64,000 nucleotides of DNA. It comes from Euwallacea fornicatus. Taxonomy: Eukaryota > Arthropoda > Insecta > Coleoptera > Curculionidae. Under the pieces are notes generated by a model, which worked only from the letters and a program-made list of their open reading frames with translations, was not told the DNA's origin and searched no databases. This document shows, in pieces, positions 10,650-24,032 of the stretch. The translations under genes were made by a program, and so were the position numbers. The stretch is from NCBI RefSeq assembly GCF_040115645.1, contig NC_089573.1, positions 1,364,001 to 1,428,000 on the forward strand, given 5' to 3'. Position 1 is the stretch's first letter. Each line of letters starts with the position of its first letter.

Positions 10650-13438
10650 TAAACTTCTTTAGTAATTTCAATTGCAGCTTTCCACATGATTTTCCGGACG
10701 TTCCGAAGTAAGAGCCAAATGTACGAATCATCTAGTTCTTCTAACGCGTCTTCACATAGGTTGCGGACGTAACACTCTAGGCTGCGCCAGTTTTTTTATC
10801 TTTCTTTATATCACCGGAACCTTCAACGTCCATATGCGTGCGTTTCAATAGCGAAAATGACCAGTTGACCATCAAATTCGGCGTATTCTACTATCCCCCG
10901 AAGAGAAGTGAAAGATCTTCCAGTGCGATTTAATTTAATTCTATATTTTCCATAGATGTGTGTGTCGTTATCAGATTTTCAACTGCTTTAACACTGGCTA
11001 GTTTCAATTGCACGTTGTCTTCTTCCTTTTGTACTCTCGCTTCGGCCTCCTTCATAAATTCAGATTTTTCCGATTTCCTTATCTCGCGTTCTCAGAAAAT
11101 TCATATAATATATTATCAGAAAATTTATATAATATACTAAAAGAGAAAATATTCAGCATCCATCAATCAGATGTCTTCCTGTTTCTATTCCGACTCCAAA
11201 ACGATTAAATCTCTGTGTTTAAACACTGCAGCTGTTCCAAACTCAAAGAAACGAATGTGTATCGTACAAAGTATAAGAGGTCTCTATGGGCTGATTCGGA
11301 TACAATGTTGAATTTTACTTCAAAGTCTAACTTTGAAAAGAAATCCATGTTTCCTCGTCGTCATCAACAACTTCTCCCATATTCAGACAACAATTCAATC
11401 TAAACAGCACGTATACCTAAGTCACATGTATTGTGTCCTAAATACTCGTAAGTATACACAGCGTGAATCTAATTGGCTCAACGGCGTCAGATGTATGTTT
11501 TTATAGACTAATAGTGAATTTATGGAGTATAGATAAGTACATATTAACTTCGTCAAAATTCACAGTTCGCACCTCGTACACAGTGGCAAATGAAAGGATT
11601 GCTGTTAATAGTTGTATAAAGTGTGGGTTTATGACACTGGCCTCTTGCACGGCAAGTCGGCAAGAGTGCACTGAAATGCGTGAAACTATGGCCAAAGCTA
11701 AAAAAAAAACCATTAACGTATGTAAATTGTTTGATAATGCTAATCGACTTTTGGTTAACGGTACATGCTCATCAATGAACCTACACTTTTTAATTAGTAG
11801 GGAACTTTTCCTTCCTGGCCTTTTCGTCAAACATGATAATGTATTTTGAAGAAGATAAGTACACGATCAATTGGTAGTCTCAGGTAGTTCTATGTCCTCC
11901 CAATTGATGCCTTCTAAAGATTTAATTGACCGACTAATAGGTCCTAATCAATCAACAAGCCAAATGAGCGTGCCGCGAGACTCTTAATCAGCGATAATGG
12001 CGGCAGTGAACCTCTCCGAAGGGCCCAACCCTCCCATTCCTAATAATTTGTGCCGATGAAATGGGTTAAGTTCCTTAATTGGAACAATGTACCGATTTGT
12101 AAGCTACTTCTCAAATGTCACAATAAAGAAAAATCATTTCGATAAGGCTGGGGAAGGGCGGTAGAAAATATTTTACGCTTGTAAAAGAACACCCATGGAT
12201 TGAAACAATCAGTCAAGGGATATCAAATCATCATTCAATAGTAAATGGTAATTCAATGTCAACCACTGCCCATGTTTTACTTCTTATCAATCTTTGTTAC
12301 GGATAGAGTTGCGTAATACCTTACCTGTTTTACTTTTTAGCTTCCTGGTGCTTAATAAAACGCCTTCTAGCTGCGGGAGTTGGAGCTGGTTCAAGTTACA
12401 TCAACCAACAAAAACTAAATGATTTGACATGTTCCTGCTTATATTACATGATTTCTTATCAAGTGGAGAGATGTTAAAGTCATAAAAACAACATCTGTCA
12501 TATTTAATCGATCCTCTACTATGACGAGGGCTTAAACGCTGGTTTATGATATGTCATTCAGAGACCACATGGTTTGCTTTTCGGACAATGACATATATCG
12601 GAATAATGCATTATTTCATAGACTGGGGCTAACGTATCGTTTAGGGAAATTTCATTATCCGCTGAATAACGACGCAAATAATATGGGGAACTTTCGCTGT
12701 ATCTCGCAAATTGTTTGTGACGACACGTGCTGACATGTGAATGTGACAATTGTGCTCTAGTGAATCGTGAGTCGATCAGCATCATTTGAATTTTTTAAAT
12801 GGACAACCCGCGAACCGTGTCCGTCGCGAGGACGGCTGAAGGTCTTGCGAATGCGAGCAATATATCTGTTTAAATGGGGAAAATTGCGCAATTTGAAGAC
12901 CAACAAAAAGACATCCAGAACTATGAGATGCGCACTTTAGTACATATTTGAGTACATATTTAATGTTCTAAATAGAGCAAAAAACAGAATATTTGAAACA
13001 TTTTTAGGAAAGGACCAACGCCACTATCTCATAAATCAGAAGTCTCAGTTTCCTCGGAAATTCGCAAAAAATAAGTCCAAAAGTGTCTATGGAGTAGAGG
13101 AATCTTCTCTGCGCCTCAGAGATTCGCAAAAAGCCAAAACGAAATCTTGAGCTTGTTGGAAAAAAAACATCACAATTCTGTAAAATCGCTCCAGCATACG
13201 CGCCACGCCCTATAAAATAAGGGCAAAATTCAGTATCTCACGAAGCATATTACCAATTTAATTCTGTAAACGGTAATGTAACTTTCCCATAACGTGTGTA
13301 ACTGGAGAATTTAAACTTTAAGTTTAATATTAAATCTATTGGAAGATTTCGTGCCCCTCTTAGTGGTTTTGGAGGCAAAATGGCGGAATCAAGCATAATA
13401 CTTTTTTTTAACTTGTTTATCGATTCAAGAGCTAGTTA
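10650..13438. other. No supported gene
   Basis: Apart from the unassigned overlapping frames near 11.5-11.8 kb nothing coding-like is visible. AGAAAATT(C/T)ATATAATAT occurs twice close together near 11.1 kb as a small direct repeat. Confidence 0.45.
11463..11849 (+). other. Unassigned open frame of 128 codons
   Basis: The plus-strand frame is 128 codons with cysteine-containing stretches (SCIKCGFMTLASC); the minus strand is also open for 109 codons over the same bases (11501-11830) with a hydrophobic stretch, LHTLMVFFLALAIVS. I recognise neither. No good splice sites, Kozak context or neighbours support either one, so this is a possible but unproven coding region. Confidence 0.15.
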
Positions 13439-13973
13439 TATAGAGTGTACCGAAAATGCATTTCAAAAACGTTATCATCAGATTATTTGAGGTTTGGTTC
13501 AAGAATTATTTGAAAAAATATCTCGTTCAGATGCTATTGACGATAAAATTTTTGAAAAAAAACATGATTTTTGATATATTTGAAAAATGCTTCAATGAGT
13601 TTCAATGGAGCTTAATATGTATTTATTCCTTGATACGGGGATTATTTTTGTTCATGTCTATTCGCAATATGCAAATGATAAATTCTTAGTCATCTTCGTA
13701 CAACCATGATCGGAACTCTTCACTGCGTAGTTGTATCGTATTGATTTTTTTGTTATAGTAGATTAACCCTTTCTCCGACTTTCTCCTCTCTTAGAAATTT
13801 CTCGTGCGGATAACATTTTAGGCCGAAAAAATGTTTTTCTTTTCTCATGTGGAATGCCAATTTGCCATCAGTTTGATAACTGTGGATGCTTATTGATACC
13901 CACGTTGAGGTAACATATGGAAAGCATCGTAAAAATTTATTAAAATTTTTTGAAATTCCTTTTGAAATCAATA

Positions 13974-14111
13974 ATAGCTTTCTCTAATAAAGAAATTACG
14001 GATATGGTTGAAATTATGGGGTTTTGTGAAGACAGTCCGACATCTTGTATCGCGGTTTATGCAACGCGCTTTCCCCACCGTTGGAAGCCTGATCCCCGAA
14101 TGTTGGTCTGA
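13974..14111 (+). pseudogene. DUF4817-type N terminus in the left arm
   Basis: The plus-strand frame reads FSNKEITDMVEIMGF, then AVYATRFPHRWKPDP before a stop. This is the pattern (S/T)NEE..DM..IYGFC......A...Y..RFPxRxxP of the DUF4817 helix-turn-helix. The initiator is ATA here rather than ATG. It is a 45-codon remnant with no catalytic domain behind it. Confidence 0.7.
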
Positions 14112-14203
14112 GTGGTTACGTACTTGGCGGAGGCCCATATACCCACATGGAAAATATCCAGGATTTCAACCATATCGGTCATTTCTTCATTGGATACCGC
14201 CAT
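14057..14203 (-). pseudogene. DUF4817-type N terminus in the right arm
   Basis: From the ATG at 14203 the minus strand reads MAVSNEEMTDMVEIL, then an AKYVTTQTN stretch and a stop after GKRVA. Its first 15 residues match the left-arm copy; beyond the arm boundary the two differ. Together the two copies show that the inverted repeat includes the start of the transposase gene. Confidence 0.65.
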
Positions 14204-14765
14204 TATTGATCTCGAAAGAAACTTCGAAATATTCCAATACATTTTTATAACATTTTCCACGAGTGACATTAGTCTTCACATCGGCAACTATCGATGTTTA
14301 TCGAAATGATAGCGAATTGGCGTTCTGTGTGACAAAATGAAGCAATTTTTTCGGCGTGAAAGGTTAAGTGCACTAAAAAATTTCGAGAGAGGGAAAAATT
14401 GGAGAAAGAGCTAATGTATCATTATAATGGAAAATCGATACAATGCAGCTACCCAGTAAAAAATTTCGGTCATTTTCGTACGAAGGTGGCTAAAAACTTG
14501 TCGCTTGCATATTGCGAATAGATATGAATGTTCAATGAAAATAATCCCTGTCCTAATGAATAAATGCACAATGGGTTTCATTTGCAATCCATTGAACTAT
14601 GCTCCATATATAGCGAAACACACGTTTTTCTTCGGGAACTGTAACCGCCAATAGGGTTTAAACGGGACACTTTTTTTAAAATACTTTTGGAACCCAATCT
14701 TGGTGTATCGGTCCAACTAATCTCATGGTACCATTTTTGGCGTGCGTTGCCGGAACACCCGTATA

Positions 14766-17700
14766 ATCGTTCAGGATATGCATAGTTTTTATGCGACGAA
14801 TGGGATTTTGATATAAATAACTATCGAAGTGTAAATATCACAATCGTTTTTCAGCTGTAATTCCTATTCCTATTTTTGTATTTTTTTTGTGTATTAAAGG
14901 TCTTAACACTGCTAAAAAGTGATTAAAACTGCATTTATCCGGTCTGCGATACGCATTTTACACGTCTGAGGCGAGTTTTCAGTTTTTTTTTCATTTTTAG
15001 GAATAACGCTTCACACACCAGTATGGGTTGTTATGGTCGGATTGCATACTATATACAGTTAAAATTAAGTAAGAATAATATTAAGTTTTTTATAAGGGCG
15101 CACGTAAGGGCATTCATCTGAGCCCGTGGTGAAGGTCGCCATTCTCAATTAGTTTTACCTGAAAATAGTGCGCAATTCCACTACAATAACTCCTATTGGT
15201 GCGCGAGGCGTGATTCCCCAAAATGTATTATCAAAAATTAAATTTATAATTAATTTTGCACATACTTTATCATATTGTGCGACAGTTCCCATATTAATTG
15301 ATAAATATTTAAAAAGCCCCCCCTGCATTTTGCGAGATTCGTCACATTGAATACAGAGTCTTTTAGCTGAGTTTTACAACAAAAAACAGGGTGTTCCAAC
15401 AGCAGCATTCCATTTACACGTAATGCGATTTTGGGATTAATGCTGTACAGTACTTTCCTCGATTTATTTTCCTTCGTTTTACTTTAGCTTTGGAGATACA
15501 AATGGGGGCATTTAGGTCCGAACAGAAATATCATCTAGATGAGTTTTAACGTTAAGTGACTATTAATTCCCGCTAGTTGAAGTTTGTTCGGTCGGAACTA
15601 CTGAAATTCTAAATGGCTCGGTTGGTAATAGAAACGTCGAAACGGCCATAGACAAGCCTTTTGATGACCTTTTAAAATAATCCCAGAAACACCTAAAAAT
15701 CATTTAGCTGGAAAATAAAGACACAATTCTGTCGCGGTCTTCTGGAACTGCTCCAGAAGCTATTAATCTACCTCTTGAATAACTCAGGCCTTTACTTCCG
15801 AAGCGAATTGCCTTTTTCGCAGATCTGTAAATAAAACTGTTGTCAAAGGTTATTTGTGATTTTGAATTTAAATCCCGAAAGGTTTTGCTCTCTCCCATGC
15901 AGCTGCCTAACCTAGATATCTGGAAGTTCTCAATAAGATTTACCTTTAGGCAAACACGAGGATATTGATTCACATATTTGAATAAGCCCGTTTGGAGGTC
16001 GTCAACGTAACGCCTCTATTATTTGCTTTCGATAGCTATTGTGTCCTAGTTAAGTCAACGTCATATCCTTTGCAAGATCTAGCAACAAGCACTTGTGCCA
16101 CTCGTCTCGTATACGCCGATAACGTAATGATTTCATTAAATCCCATATACTTATGCAATGAAGCTGGAAAAGTGGAATAATAAATACGTTAGTTTTGTAA
16201 ATCTCCGCATGATTTCACGTTAGGCACACAAAAGGCCTTCCACCATGTTATTTAAATCATAATAGTGCAACATCAAAAAAGTTAATAATAGGTTGGAGAT
16301 CTTTATAGAGTTATCCGGTTTGGCTTTGTTTGTAATAACAGCTCTACGCATACAATATTTTTTCAGAAAATTATGGTTCCGATAAATTTAGCTCATTGGC
16401 AAACCATTGACCACCAAAGCGGACGAGCCCAAATGCAAATAAACCTCATCCAAAATGATACGTTACGTCAGGATATTTGGCCGGCACCAGGTTAATGCTG
16501 GTTTATAATATAAATTTTGTTAATCAAACTAGGAATTTTTAGACAAGAGCAGTTCAACAACCTGTGGAATTAAAATTAGCTAAAGGAGATATGTGAATAA
16601 GACGATGGAAATAAACTTGCAATACGGGATAGTCTTGGACATAGAGTTCATTGAACAATTCCGTCTTAATGTTGAAGGTAACCCTCTGGACCTCAGGTTT
16701 CACACGCGTTTTTCATCTACTTGTTCCTAGACTGCCTCCATAAAACCTGGAGGTATTGCGTCAGCTTCTTCACACTCTTAATATTCAGTAGTAAGTATGT
16801 ACTCTTTCACGTTCGTTAATGGTCACTAACGTCTTCAACGAAGCAAACTTCTATTACGACTTCCCTCAGGAAATGACGTAAATGGATTCTTCCCTTTGAG
16901 CCTTAGCCTGGAATCTTGCCGTCGCCATCTCCTTACATTATTTTATTATCCAGGGTCAATTGGGACTCAGATCCGCCTTCAAATCGGGTATAAGCAATCG
17001 TCGCCTCAACATCACTTAAAGTATTTTCTCAAATTTAGATTTCTTTGATTGTTTCACTCCATATTGCTCGGTTTGTTTGTTTTTTTGCTTTTGCAAAAAA
17101 AATTAAAACAAGCAAGAATAAAATATAACATGCGCCGGTATTATAAGTTACTTTTCTTATAATATTGTTAAATAGTAGATTTGCACATATTTTTCATAAA
17201 TTTTAACACCACTGCGAAAGACAAAACCAAACTAAGCCTATGTATACTTACTTCCCTGGCAATGTGGCGATGGATATTTCTTAATTAAAAAAAAAAGGAT
17301 ACAGGACATTTGTAAAAAAGTTGTTTCTGCCCAGAATTCCTGGAGGACCCTGTGGCTACAAAATTGATTATTTTAGGATCGTTTCCTTGAGATTTTAATG
17401 TAAAAAGTATTTTTGCCTCGGCTCGGTGCAGACGTATTTTCTACGCAAGAAATTTTTGAATGCTCTGCATTGCTATAGTTACAAAATCAGTGCTAAAGAT
17501 TTGAATGGAGCATTCCATAATAATGAATATGGAAGGAAGTATATGTAAGTAAAAAACGAAAACTAGATGTTCAGAATTATTTCTTTCAGAAGTCCGCTAA
17601 TGTAGGGCAACATCTCAGAATAACAATTCAGCGGCTGAGGATCAAAGCATCCCAGAAAGGACCTTGATTTAATCCCTTAAGAAGTATAAAATTCCCAAGT

Positions 17701-19467
17701 TCAGTTCCAATGCTGTTCCAAACTGAAGTTGTCAAACATTGTCACGAAATTGGCTCAAATTCAAAATTGGTCAAAAGTTGTTGTCAAATTTTAAAAAGCT
17801 AATAGTCACCGAAATTTTGGAAAAAAAACTGCTCGAAACTGCCTGGGAATCTACCAAACTCAAATTCGGATCGAAAACGACCCTTAGCTTCTAATTTTCG
17901 GCATTGGAAGAACGACGTCGAAAATCACAAGAACACCCGTCCTAAACTCACAATTGCACTCAAAACGCTTTAAAATTTCTATCAAAAAACTGTCCGTATA
18001 CGTGCTCTACAATTACAAATTTGTCCTTCTAATTGCTCATGTAACCAGAATCATTCCCACAGATTCAAATGACAGATAGCGATACGTATTTGTTGAGAAT
18101 TAAACGAGAGTCAACCCAAAACCCTGCAATAACGACGAATTCTGTTAACCTAGTTACGTGTACGTATGAAATTTATGACAGAAAGCCCAGATATGAACCA
18201 TTAATGGATTCCTGAAACCATCCATCTCCATTTGATGGTGGAAACAGGAAAATCTGCGCTTTGCTCGCAAGTGATTTACGTGACGGGCATACGCACTTAG
18301 CTTGTTTGTACTAGGTCAGTAATGCATTGTTTTTCGATCCGTAGACGAGATATCAATGGCGTTTTATTATGTAGTTTGAGGCCGAATTAGCACCTGTTTG
18401 CATAATATTCCACTTAGTACATAATACCGGTGAAAATCGAAACGTAGCAGGAATTCTCGGCTGTTGATATGTAAATACTTATTAATGCCTCTTGTATAAG
18501 TTTATTGCAATACGAGTTCTGGCGGCGTAGGCTTTGTAGCTTAATGGCACATTAAATTGGACACGTATTATTCAAATTTCGGTAAAATATTTGTGTATAG
18601 CAGGCATTATTGAATACTCCTATGAAAGCATATTTTTTAATAAAGAAATCACTGATCGCAGTATTAAAGCCGCATAAAACTGTCTTCTCTAGAGAAAAAT
18701 GTCCATTACTTTCAGAGTCACGATTAACGGTTCTGCAGTGGTCCAACCCAAGGAGGAGTCTTTTGGTTAATTATTATTTAAAACCAAAACCAGATCACGG
18801 ATTATTTTCTTTTGTAATGCTACTGGTGGTTTGTACCTTGCAGTTTAATCACGATCTTGCCAATCATCTTTCATTCATTGTAAACATGATATATAAATTA
18901 TTAGGTACACGTGATTTTACCACTATATAATTTCGGTGGCACAATCAAATAACTATTAACTGACTTTATTAGGAGCTGTTACTAGGGCAATCGTCACGCA
19001 ATTGGCGTGCTCAATCACCTCATTCCTATAATTTGCACCGGCCGGACCAGGTCATTCGAACCTACACAAATCAACCGAATTAACTCATCAAAGGCTAGTC
19101 ATAGTCAACAATTAATAACAATTAAAACCAAACGATTTTTTTTTTTAATATTTTCACTACCGTTGCTTTTCTGAGTGTACGAGACTGCCAACGTGCGAAT
19201 TTTGCCTTATGTCTCTGAACTTTCGGATTGAAGTCGAACTTCCAAGAACAACTCGTGCTTTATGCTCTATTCTAATTTAAATTGTTTCCGTGGCGTTTGC
19301 CTCTGGCTTGGCACATCCTGCAAGTCAGTTCTTTCCCAATTCAAACCATTTGGAAGATGCAGCACTCCAACGCACAGACAAGCTCTGGCGATGGTAAAAA
19401 TCTCGAAAATAACGTACAAAACCGGAAATGTTCTAAGAATTCCGAGATGAATCCGGAAGTGCGTCAA
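14766..19467. other. No supported gene
   Basis: Holds the repeat at 15128-15228 and a single ACAGGGTGTTCC end near 15.38 kb with no partner. The frame at 15973-15704 (minus, 89 codons) resembles nothing I know. Confidence 0.45.
15128..15228 (+). repeat. Interspersed repeat shared with 58392-58495
   Basis: Partner of the copy in the RhoGEF intron. Here the CTGARGA...GAAAC motif found upstream of the other copy is not recognisable, so this copy is shorter at its 5' side. Confidence 0.6.
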
Positions 19468-20925
19468 TACAGGGTGTCCCAAATAAAGTGAGTTCCATGG
19501 GGATTATGGACGCGGTAAGAGATACAAGGTGACTCAAATTAGAAAAAAGACGCGCATTTTTGTGCCCATTCAGAAAATGTTCTAAATTAAAAAACATGCA
19601 CAGGGGTTGTCAAAATGTGAGCAAAAAACTGAAAACTGCGATTTTCGAAAATCATAAATTATGAGTACACTGTTTGAGTAAATTGTACCAAATTTGGTAG
19701 TTCTTCATTATCGATAACTGCCAATTGAATGGCATTTTCAGAATTTTTCCAGACTTTCCAGATTTCGAGAAATTATATTCAACTTTGTTATTTCTCACGG
19801 CCGCCATATTGGACTTTGGTGCCATCGAATAGACAATAATAAAAAAAAGTTTTTTAACCATGTATCGCAAAGGTGCCCTTGGACCTACCAAAGTAAGAAA
19901 AATAAATAAAAACATTTTTCACCTAGGTAGGCTTAGAAACAAATACTTTAGTGTTGTTAATCAAAGAGCAGTAATGTACGACGTATTCTGTTTAATGGGA
20001 CAATAAAAACTGAATACTTTTTTTTAATATTAATGCAATTACAATTCCATAGCTTTTATAAAAAATAACAAAGAAACACAACGAAGGAATTGGTACCTTT
20101 ACTCACTACGAGTAGGAATTACTAATTCTAATAAAAAATCCTAATCCCTATAAAAACTGTTCAAATATTTCTCCTTTATGATTAGCACAAACTCTACAGC
20201 GCTTAACAACAGACCTACAAGCACTTTTTACCATATCTGGAGGTATTTCTTGAACGGTTCGCACAACTGCAGCCTCCAACTCTGCTACTGTATCGTAGGA
20301 TCTGTAGTAAATCTTATTTTTTACATATCCCCAAACAAAAAAATCGAGAGGTGTTAAATCTGGGGAGCGAGCTGGCCAACTGATAGGGCCTCGATTTCCA
20401 ATCCAATTATTTCCATGCGTATCATTTAGATATTGCCTAACACTAAAGTACTTGTTACTAAGCCTGCTAAGGTGAAAAATGTTTTTATTTATTTTTCTTA
20501 CTTTGGTAGGTCCAAGGGCACCTTTGTGATACATGGTTAAAAAACTTGTTTTTATTATTGTCTATTCGATGGCACCAAAATCCAATATGGCGGCCATAAG
20601 AAATAACAAAGTTGAATATAATTTCTCGAAATTTAGAAAGTCTGGAAAAATTCTGAAAATGCTATTCAATTGGCAGTTGTCGATAATGAAGAACTGCCAA
20701 ATTTGGTACAATTTACTTAAACAGTGTACTCATAATTTATTATTTTCGAAAATCGCAGTTTTCAATTTTTTGCTCACATTTTGACAACCGCTGTGCATAT
20801 TTTTTAATTTAGAACATTTTCTGAATGGGCACAGAAATGCGCTTCTTTTGTCTAATTTGAGTCACCTTGTATCTCTTACCGCTTCCACAATCCCCCTGGA
20901 GCTCACTTTATTTGGGACACCCTAT
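19468..20925. mobile_element. DUF4817-family element with about 488 bp inverted arms
   Basis: The left end TACAGGGTGTCCCAAATAAA at 19468 is mirrored at the right end, where the minus strand reads TATAGGGTGTCCCAAATAAA. The arms 19468-19955 and 20438-20925 stay clearly alignable to the last base before divergence (ACTTTAGTGTT). The 480-base centre holds the tail of a transposase. High similarity between the arms suggests recent insertion or gene conversion between arms. Confidence 0.88.
20148..20534 (-). pseudogene. Truncated transposase C terminus fused to an arm-derived start
   Basis: The 128-codon frame begins MYHKGALGPTKVRKINKN inside the right arm and then passes at SVRQYLND into a transposase C-terminal region with GPISWPARSPDLTPLDFFVW. 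The latter contains the (W/Y)P.RSPDLTPLDFF.WG motif around the last catalytic residue of this superfamily. The first catalytic residues are missing, so it is an internal-deletion derivative. The first 35 residues are repeated in the left arm on the plus strand (MYRKGALGPTKVRKINKN). Confidence 0.75.
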
Positions 20926-23900
20926 ATATGGAGTGTTGCGTTTAGTTTTGACTTCGCCATTCTTGGAGAATTTTCAATGCTCCGCAATCCGTTAGAGGAC
21001 CACAAATTGAAATTATTTCAATAAGAATTTTTTCGTCACTCGGTGGTTCGTCAGACCTTCCGGTTCTTTTGCTCGCGGCCGTATAGGTGATTAATACGAC
21101 TGTTATTCCAGGACTACCTCATACACAAGACACTATTAATCTAGTTCTTACATCCTAGAGATTTCGGGATTTTGAACAAGGAGAACGCATTTGAACAATT
21201 AATAACCCGAAGACGAGACAAATGAACGGACACATGCAAGAGGTGTACAAATTATGAGGTGTGGCGTTTAGGGCTAATGTGTGTCAGGGGACACTTTTTA
21301 TTTCCACCATTTCAAACGATAACGATCAACCGACATGTTATAAAGTCCGAGGCGCCGTCAACCGAAAAAAAAGGCAAATAAAAGCCCCGTTTAAGCCTAC
21401 TTAATTTTGTCAGTGAGAGCAACACCTTACAGGTAAATTACAGTGGTAAAGTGAAAGATAATTTACTGTAAGCCCTTTAATCACATTCTAGTCCCAACTT
21501 AATAACGACCTCTCAAGCACCCACTTAACTTTGACTTAACCGCGCTTTTGATTCAATTTCGTTTTTCACGCAAATAAAACTGTTTAAGAAAAACAATTCT
21601 GTCAGACAGGCGCCTGCAGCTCCGTAATTAAGAAAATTTCAGGAAAAATCGAAATGATAAATTAAATAGTTTTTAAGTAAACAGGCCTCCAAAGAAGTCG
21701 CCTTGTTACCGGCGTCGTGATAGACATAACGATATTAAGCTTTAATTAAGTTTAAATTACACGTAAAAATGCTGTCTGGTTAGCCTAATAAGCATTCTAC
21801 AGTGCAGAACTCGATGACGAATAGGATTTTTCTTCGGTGGACGCCCCAGCATTTCGCTTATGATAATGCCATTAAGCAGATGTGGAAAAAGCGAGATATA
21901 TCACCTGGATTGATGAGCCGGCTTGAAGGTGGGCTCATAGGGCCTACGGCGCTACTCCGGAAAACGTTCGATTCTGAGCTTCGATATTTAAATTGATTAG
22001 CAGGTAAAAGTATAACTTTTCCGATCAGCAGCTTTTAGGTCGCGTTATTTAGAAACAGACACGTGTGGACGAAGAGACAGACATTAGGAGAAACCTTCTA
22101 ATATTTTAAGGCCTTTCATTAGCAAAAAAGAACACAAAGGATGGCAGACTCCCATCGAGCCGAGACAGCTTTAATTTGATTACACAGATAATGAAAACAT
22201 TTGTCTGTCATTCGTTCTATATGTGATTAGTTCATATTTCATCTTAATGACTGCAGTCTGAATAAACACGGACGTTTCTACAACTTTTGTTACATATACC
22301 AGTAGGAATTAATTTTGATTTTTTTTAATAAATAAATACATAAATCAAAAACCGGTCAAAGCCGCGCATGCATATTTATAACAATCGGAATAGAATATTT
22401 AATGTACCCCGGGATTGAACCATCAAAGGAGTATCGGTTTCCATGGGGGTTCATTTCTCTACGGGGCGTTAAGACCTCCTTCACGATTTGTTGAATATTC
22501 CAACGGTTAATTGAGCCTCCCTTCGAATGGTTCAATTGAATTATTTAGGGCGATGCGTCCCCACGACAAGAGGAAATCATTTAAAATCGGCTTTAAAATA
22601 TTGTAAAATTTGACCATAAAAATGGAAACAATTTCGTAGAATTGCTTTTACGGATTTAGCTTTTCCCCACATTTCTGAAGCCTTCACCGAAATTTGGTCT
22701 GGAGCAAAGTAACGCGATTTTATTTCAGCTACATCTCTGAAAAGGGGCGGTAATTGAAATACCGCAGCTGTTCCTCCTGAAGAAAATTGTTTCGTAGTTG
22801 TGTTATCTCTCTTTCGAACAAACCAGTACTGCACAGAAAATCGTTTTGGAACTTGGACGGATGGCTAATTTTGGAACCTGCATGTCATTTGCAGACTTGT
22901 TCCTGTTTCCACGACAGGTAGACAACATTTTAAAATGAGAAAACTCGAGATGCTAGATAGCTTATCTTAATTTCTTTGGACCTGAAACGGACGGGCTCAA
23001 ATATAATAAATAAGAGCTGATTCAGTGGTCCGTTCGGCTCTGTGCTCCTCTTAATTTCCGATTTAACGTTCCTGTATTCGCGTCTTTAAATTAAATTTTA
23101 ATTGTTAAATATCACAATGGGGAGGCCGCATTTCTTTCATCCAATGCCACACCCTCTGATAACAACGTAAGGGGTGATTTCATTGCGTCATTTTAAGAGT
23201 GGTATGAAGATTTCCTTTGATTTCATTATTTTTAATTGAAATTTCGCAAAATTTCGATAATGTCGATTTCATGCTTCAACTGAGTCTTCAAAACAACCAT
23301 CGGGGCAGATTCTTCGCCATCAGAAGACAAATGAAACGTCGCTCAATCCTTGTTCGCTTAACTGCGTCTGTGCAGAGATTCTCAATGAAAATTTAAAAAA
23401 ATATCTCTAATTATTGCGAATGAGGAAACGGAGGCAATTTCAAGTTTCTTTGGAGAGTTGAGTGGTTTCCGAGTTTCAACTTAATTTTTTTTGTAAAGTT
23501 AGGAAATTCTCTTCGCAATCCTTTTAGGACTTTTCTCATGAAAATGCGAATGTTCTTATCGAAGATTTTTTTTTTTAATTAGTAAAAACAGAAAATCGCT
23601 TGGGTGACTTACTTGATTTGACTTCAAGTCGAAGTAGGTGCTTGAATTTGAAATGATCTCAGTGAGAGAAACTCTCACGAAGAATTTCACAGTGCATGAA
23701 TTATTTCAACGGTTGCGGCTTTCAGTGGTTACGGCTCTGTAAAATTCAAAATTTCGATTTCCCAAGACCATTTCTTGAACGTAGCTATTTTCATGGGTAA
23801 ACTTAATATGACATTCGGTAAATAAGACTTCATCCAAAAAACTCCTCAGATATAGTGACTGTCATTCAAAAAGTCCTATGAAGTCACTGTTTCAAGTAGA

Positions 23901-24014
23901 GGTACTGATAAAGCAGACGTGGTTTAAGTGGTTTTCTCGATCATTTTCTCAAACTAGGTTTTCGTCGCAAACTTCCATCATTTTCCGTTTCCACCATATG
24001 GCCATATCGCATGC

Positions 24015-24032
24015 TTAACGGGACACCCTGTA
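24015..24032 (-). repeat. Orphan TACAGGGTG transposon end
   Basis: The minus strand reads TACAGGGTGTCCCGTTAAG, the same 13 bases that open the element at 19468. No mirrored partner was found in the preceding 1 kb, so only one end is left or the other is too decayed to see. Confidence 0.5.

Larger units (their letters stand above)
13439..14765. mobile_element. Near-palindromic DUF4817-family element
   Basis: Ends read TATAGAGTGTACC (left) and, on the minus strand, TATACGGGTGTTCC (right). The arms match with decay over about 580 bases (13439-14015 and 14162-14765). Shared landmarks include CTATTCGCAATATGCAA near 13661 and on the opposite strand near 14520, and GCCGAAAAAAT. Only about 145 bases separate the arms. 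Each arm ends in the start of the same protein-coding region, pointing inward. Confidence 0.8.

Noticed and set aside
10460..10687. 75-codon minus-strand frame
   Set aside because: It is read from the right terminal repeat of the 8651-10649 element and has no domain.
22577..22834. 85-codon minus-strand frame as a possible FGF or transposase exon
   Set aside because: No match to FGF core or to any transposase motif I know.
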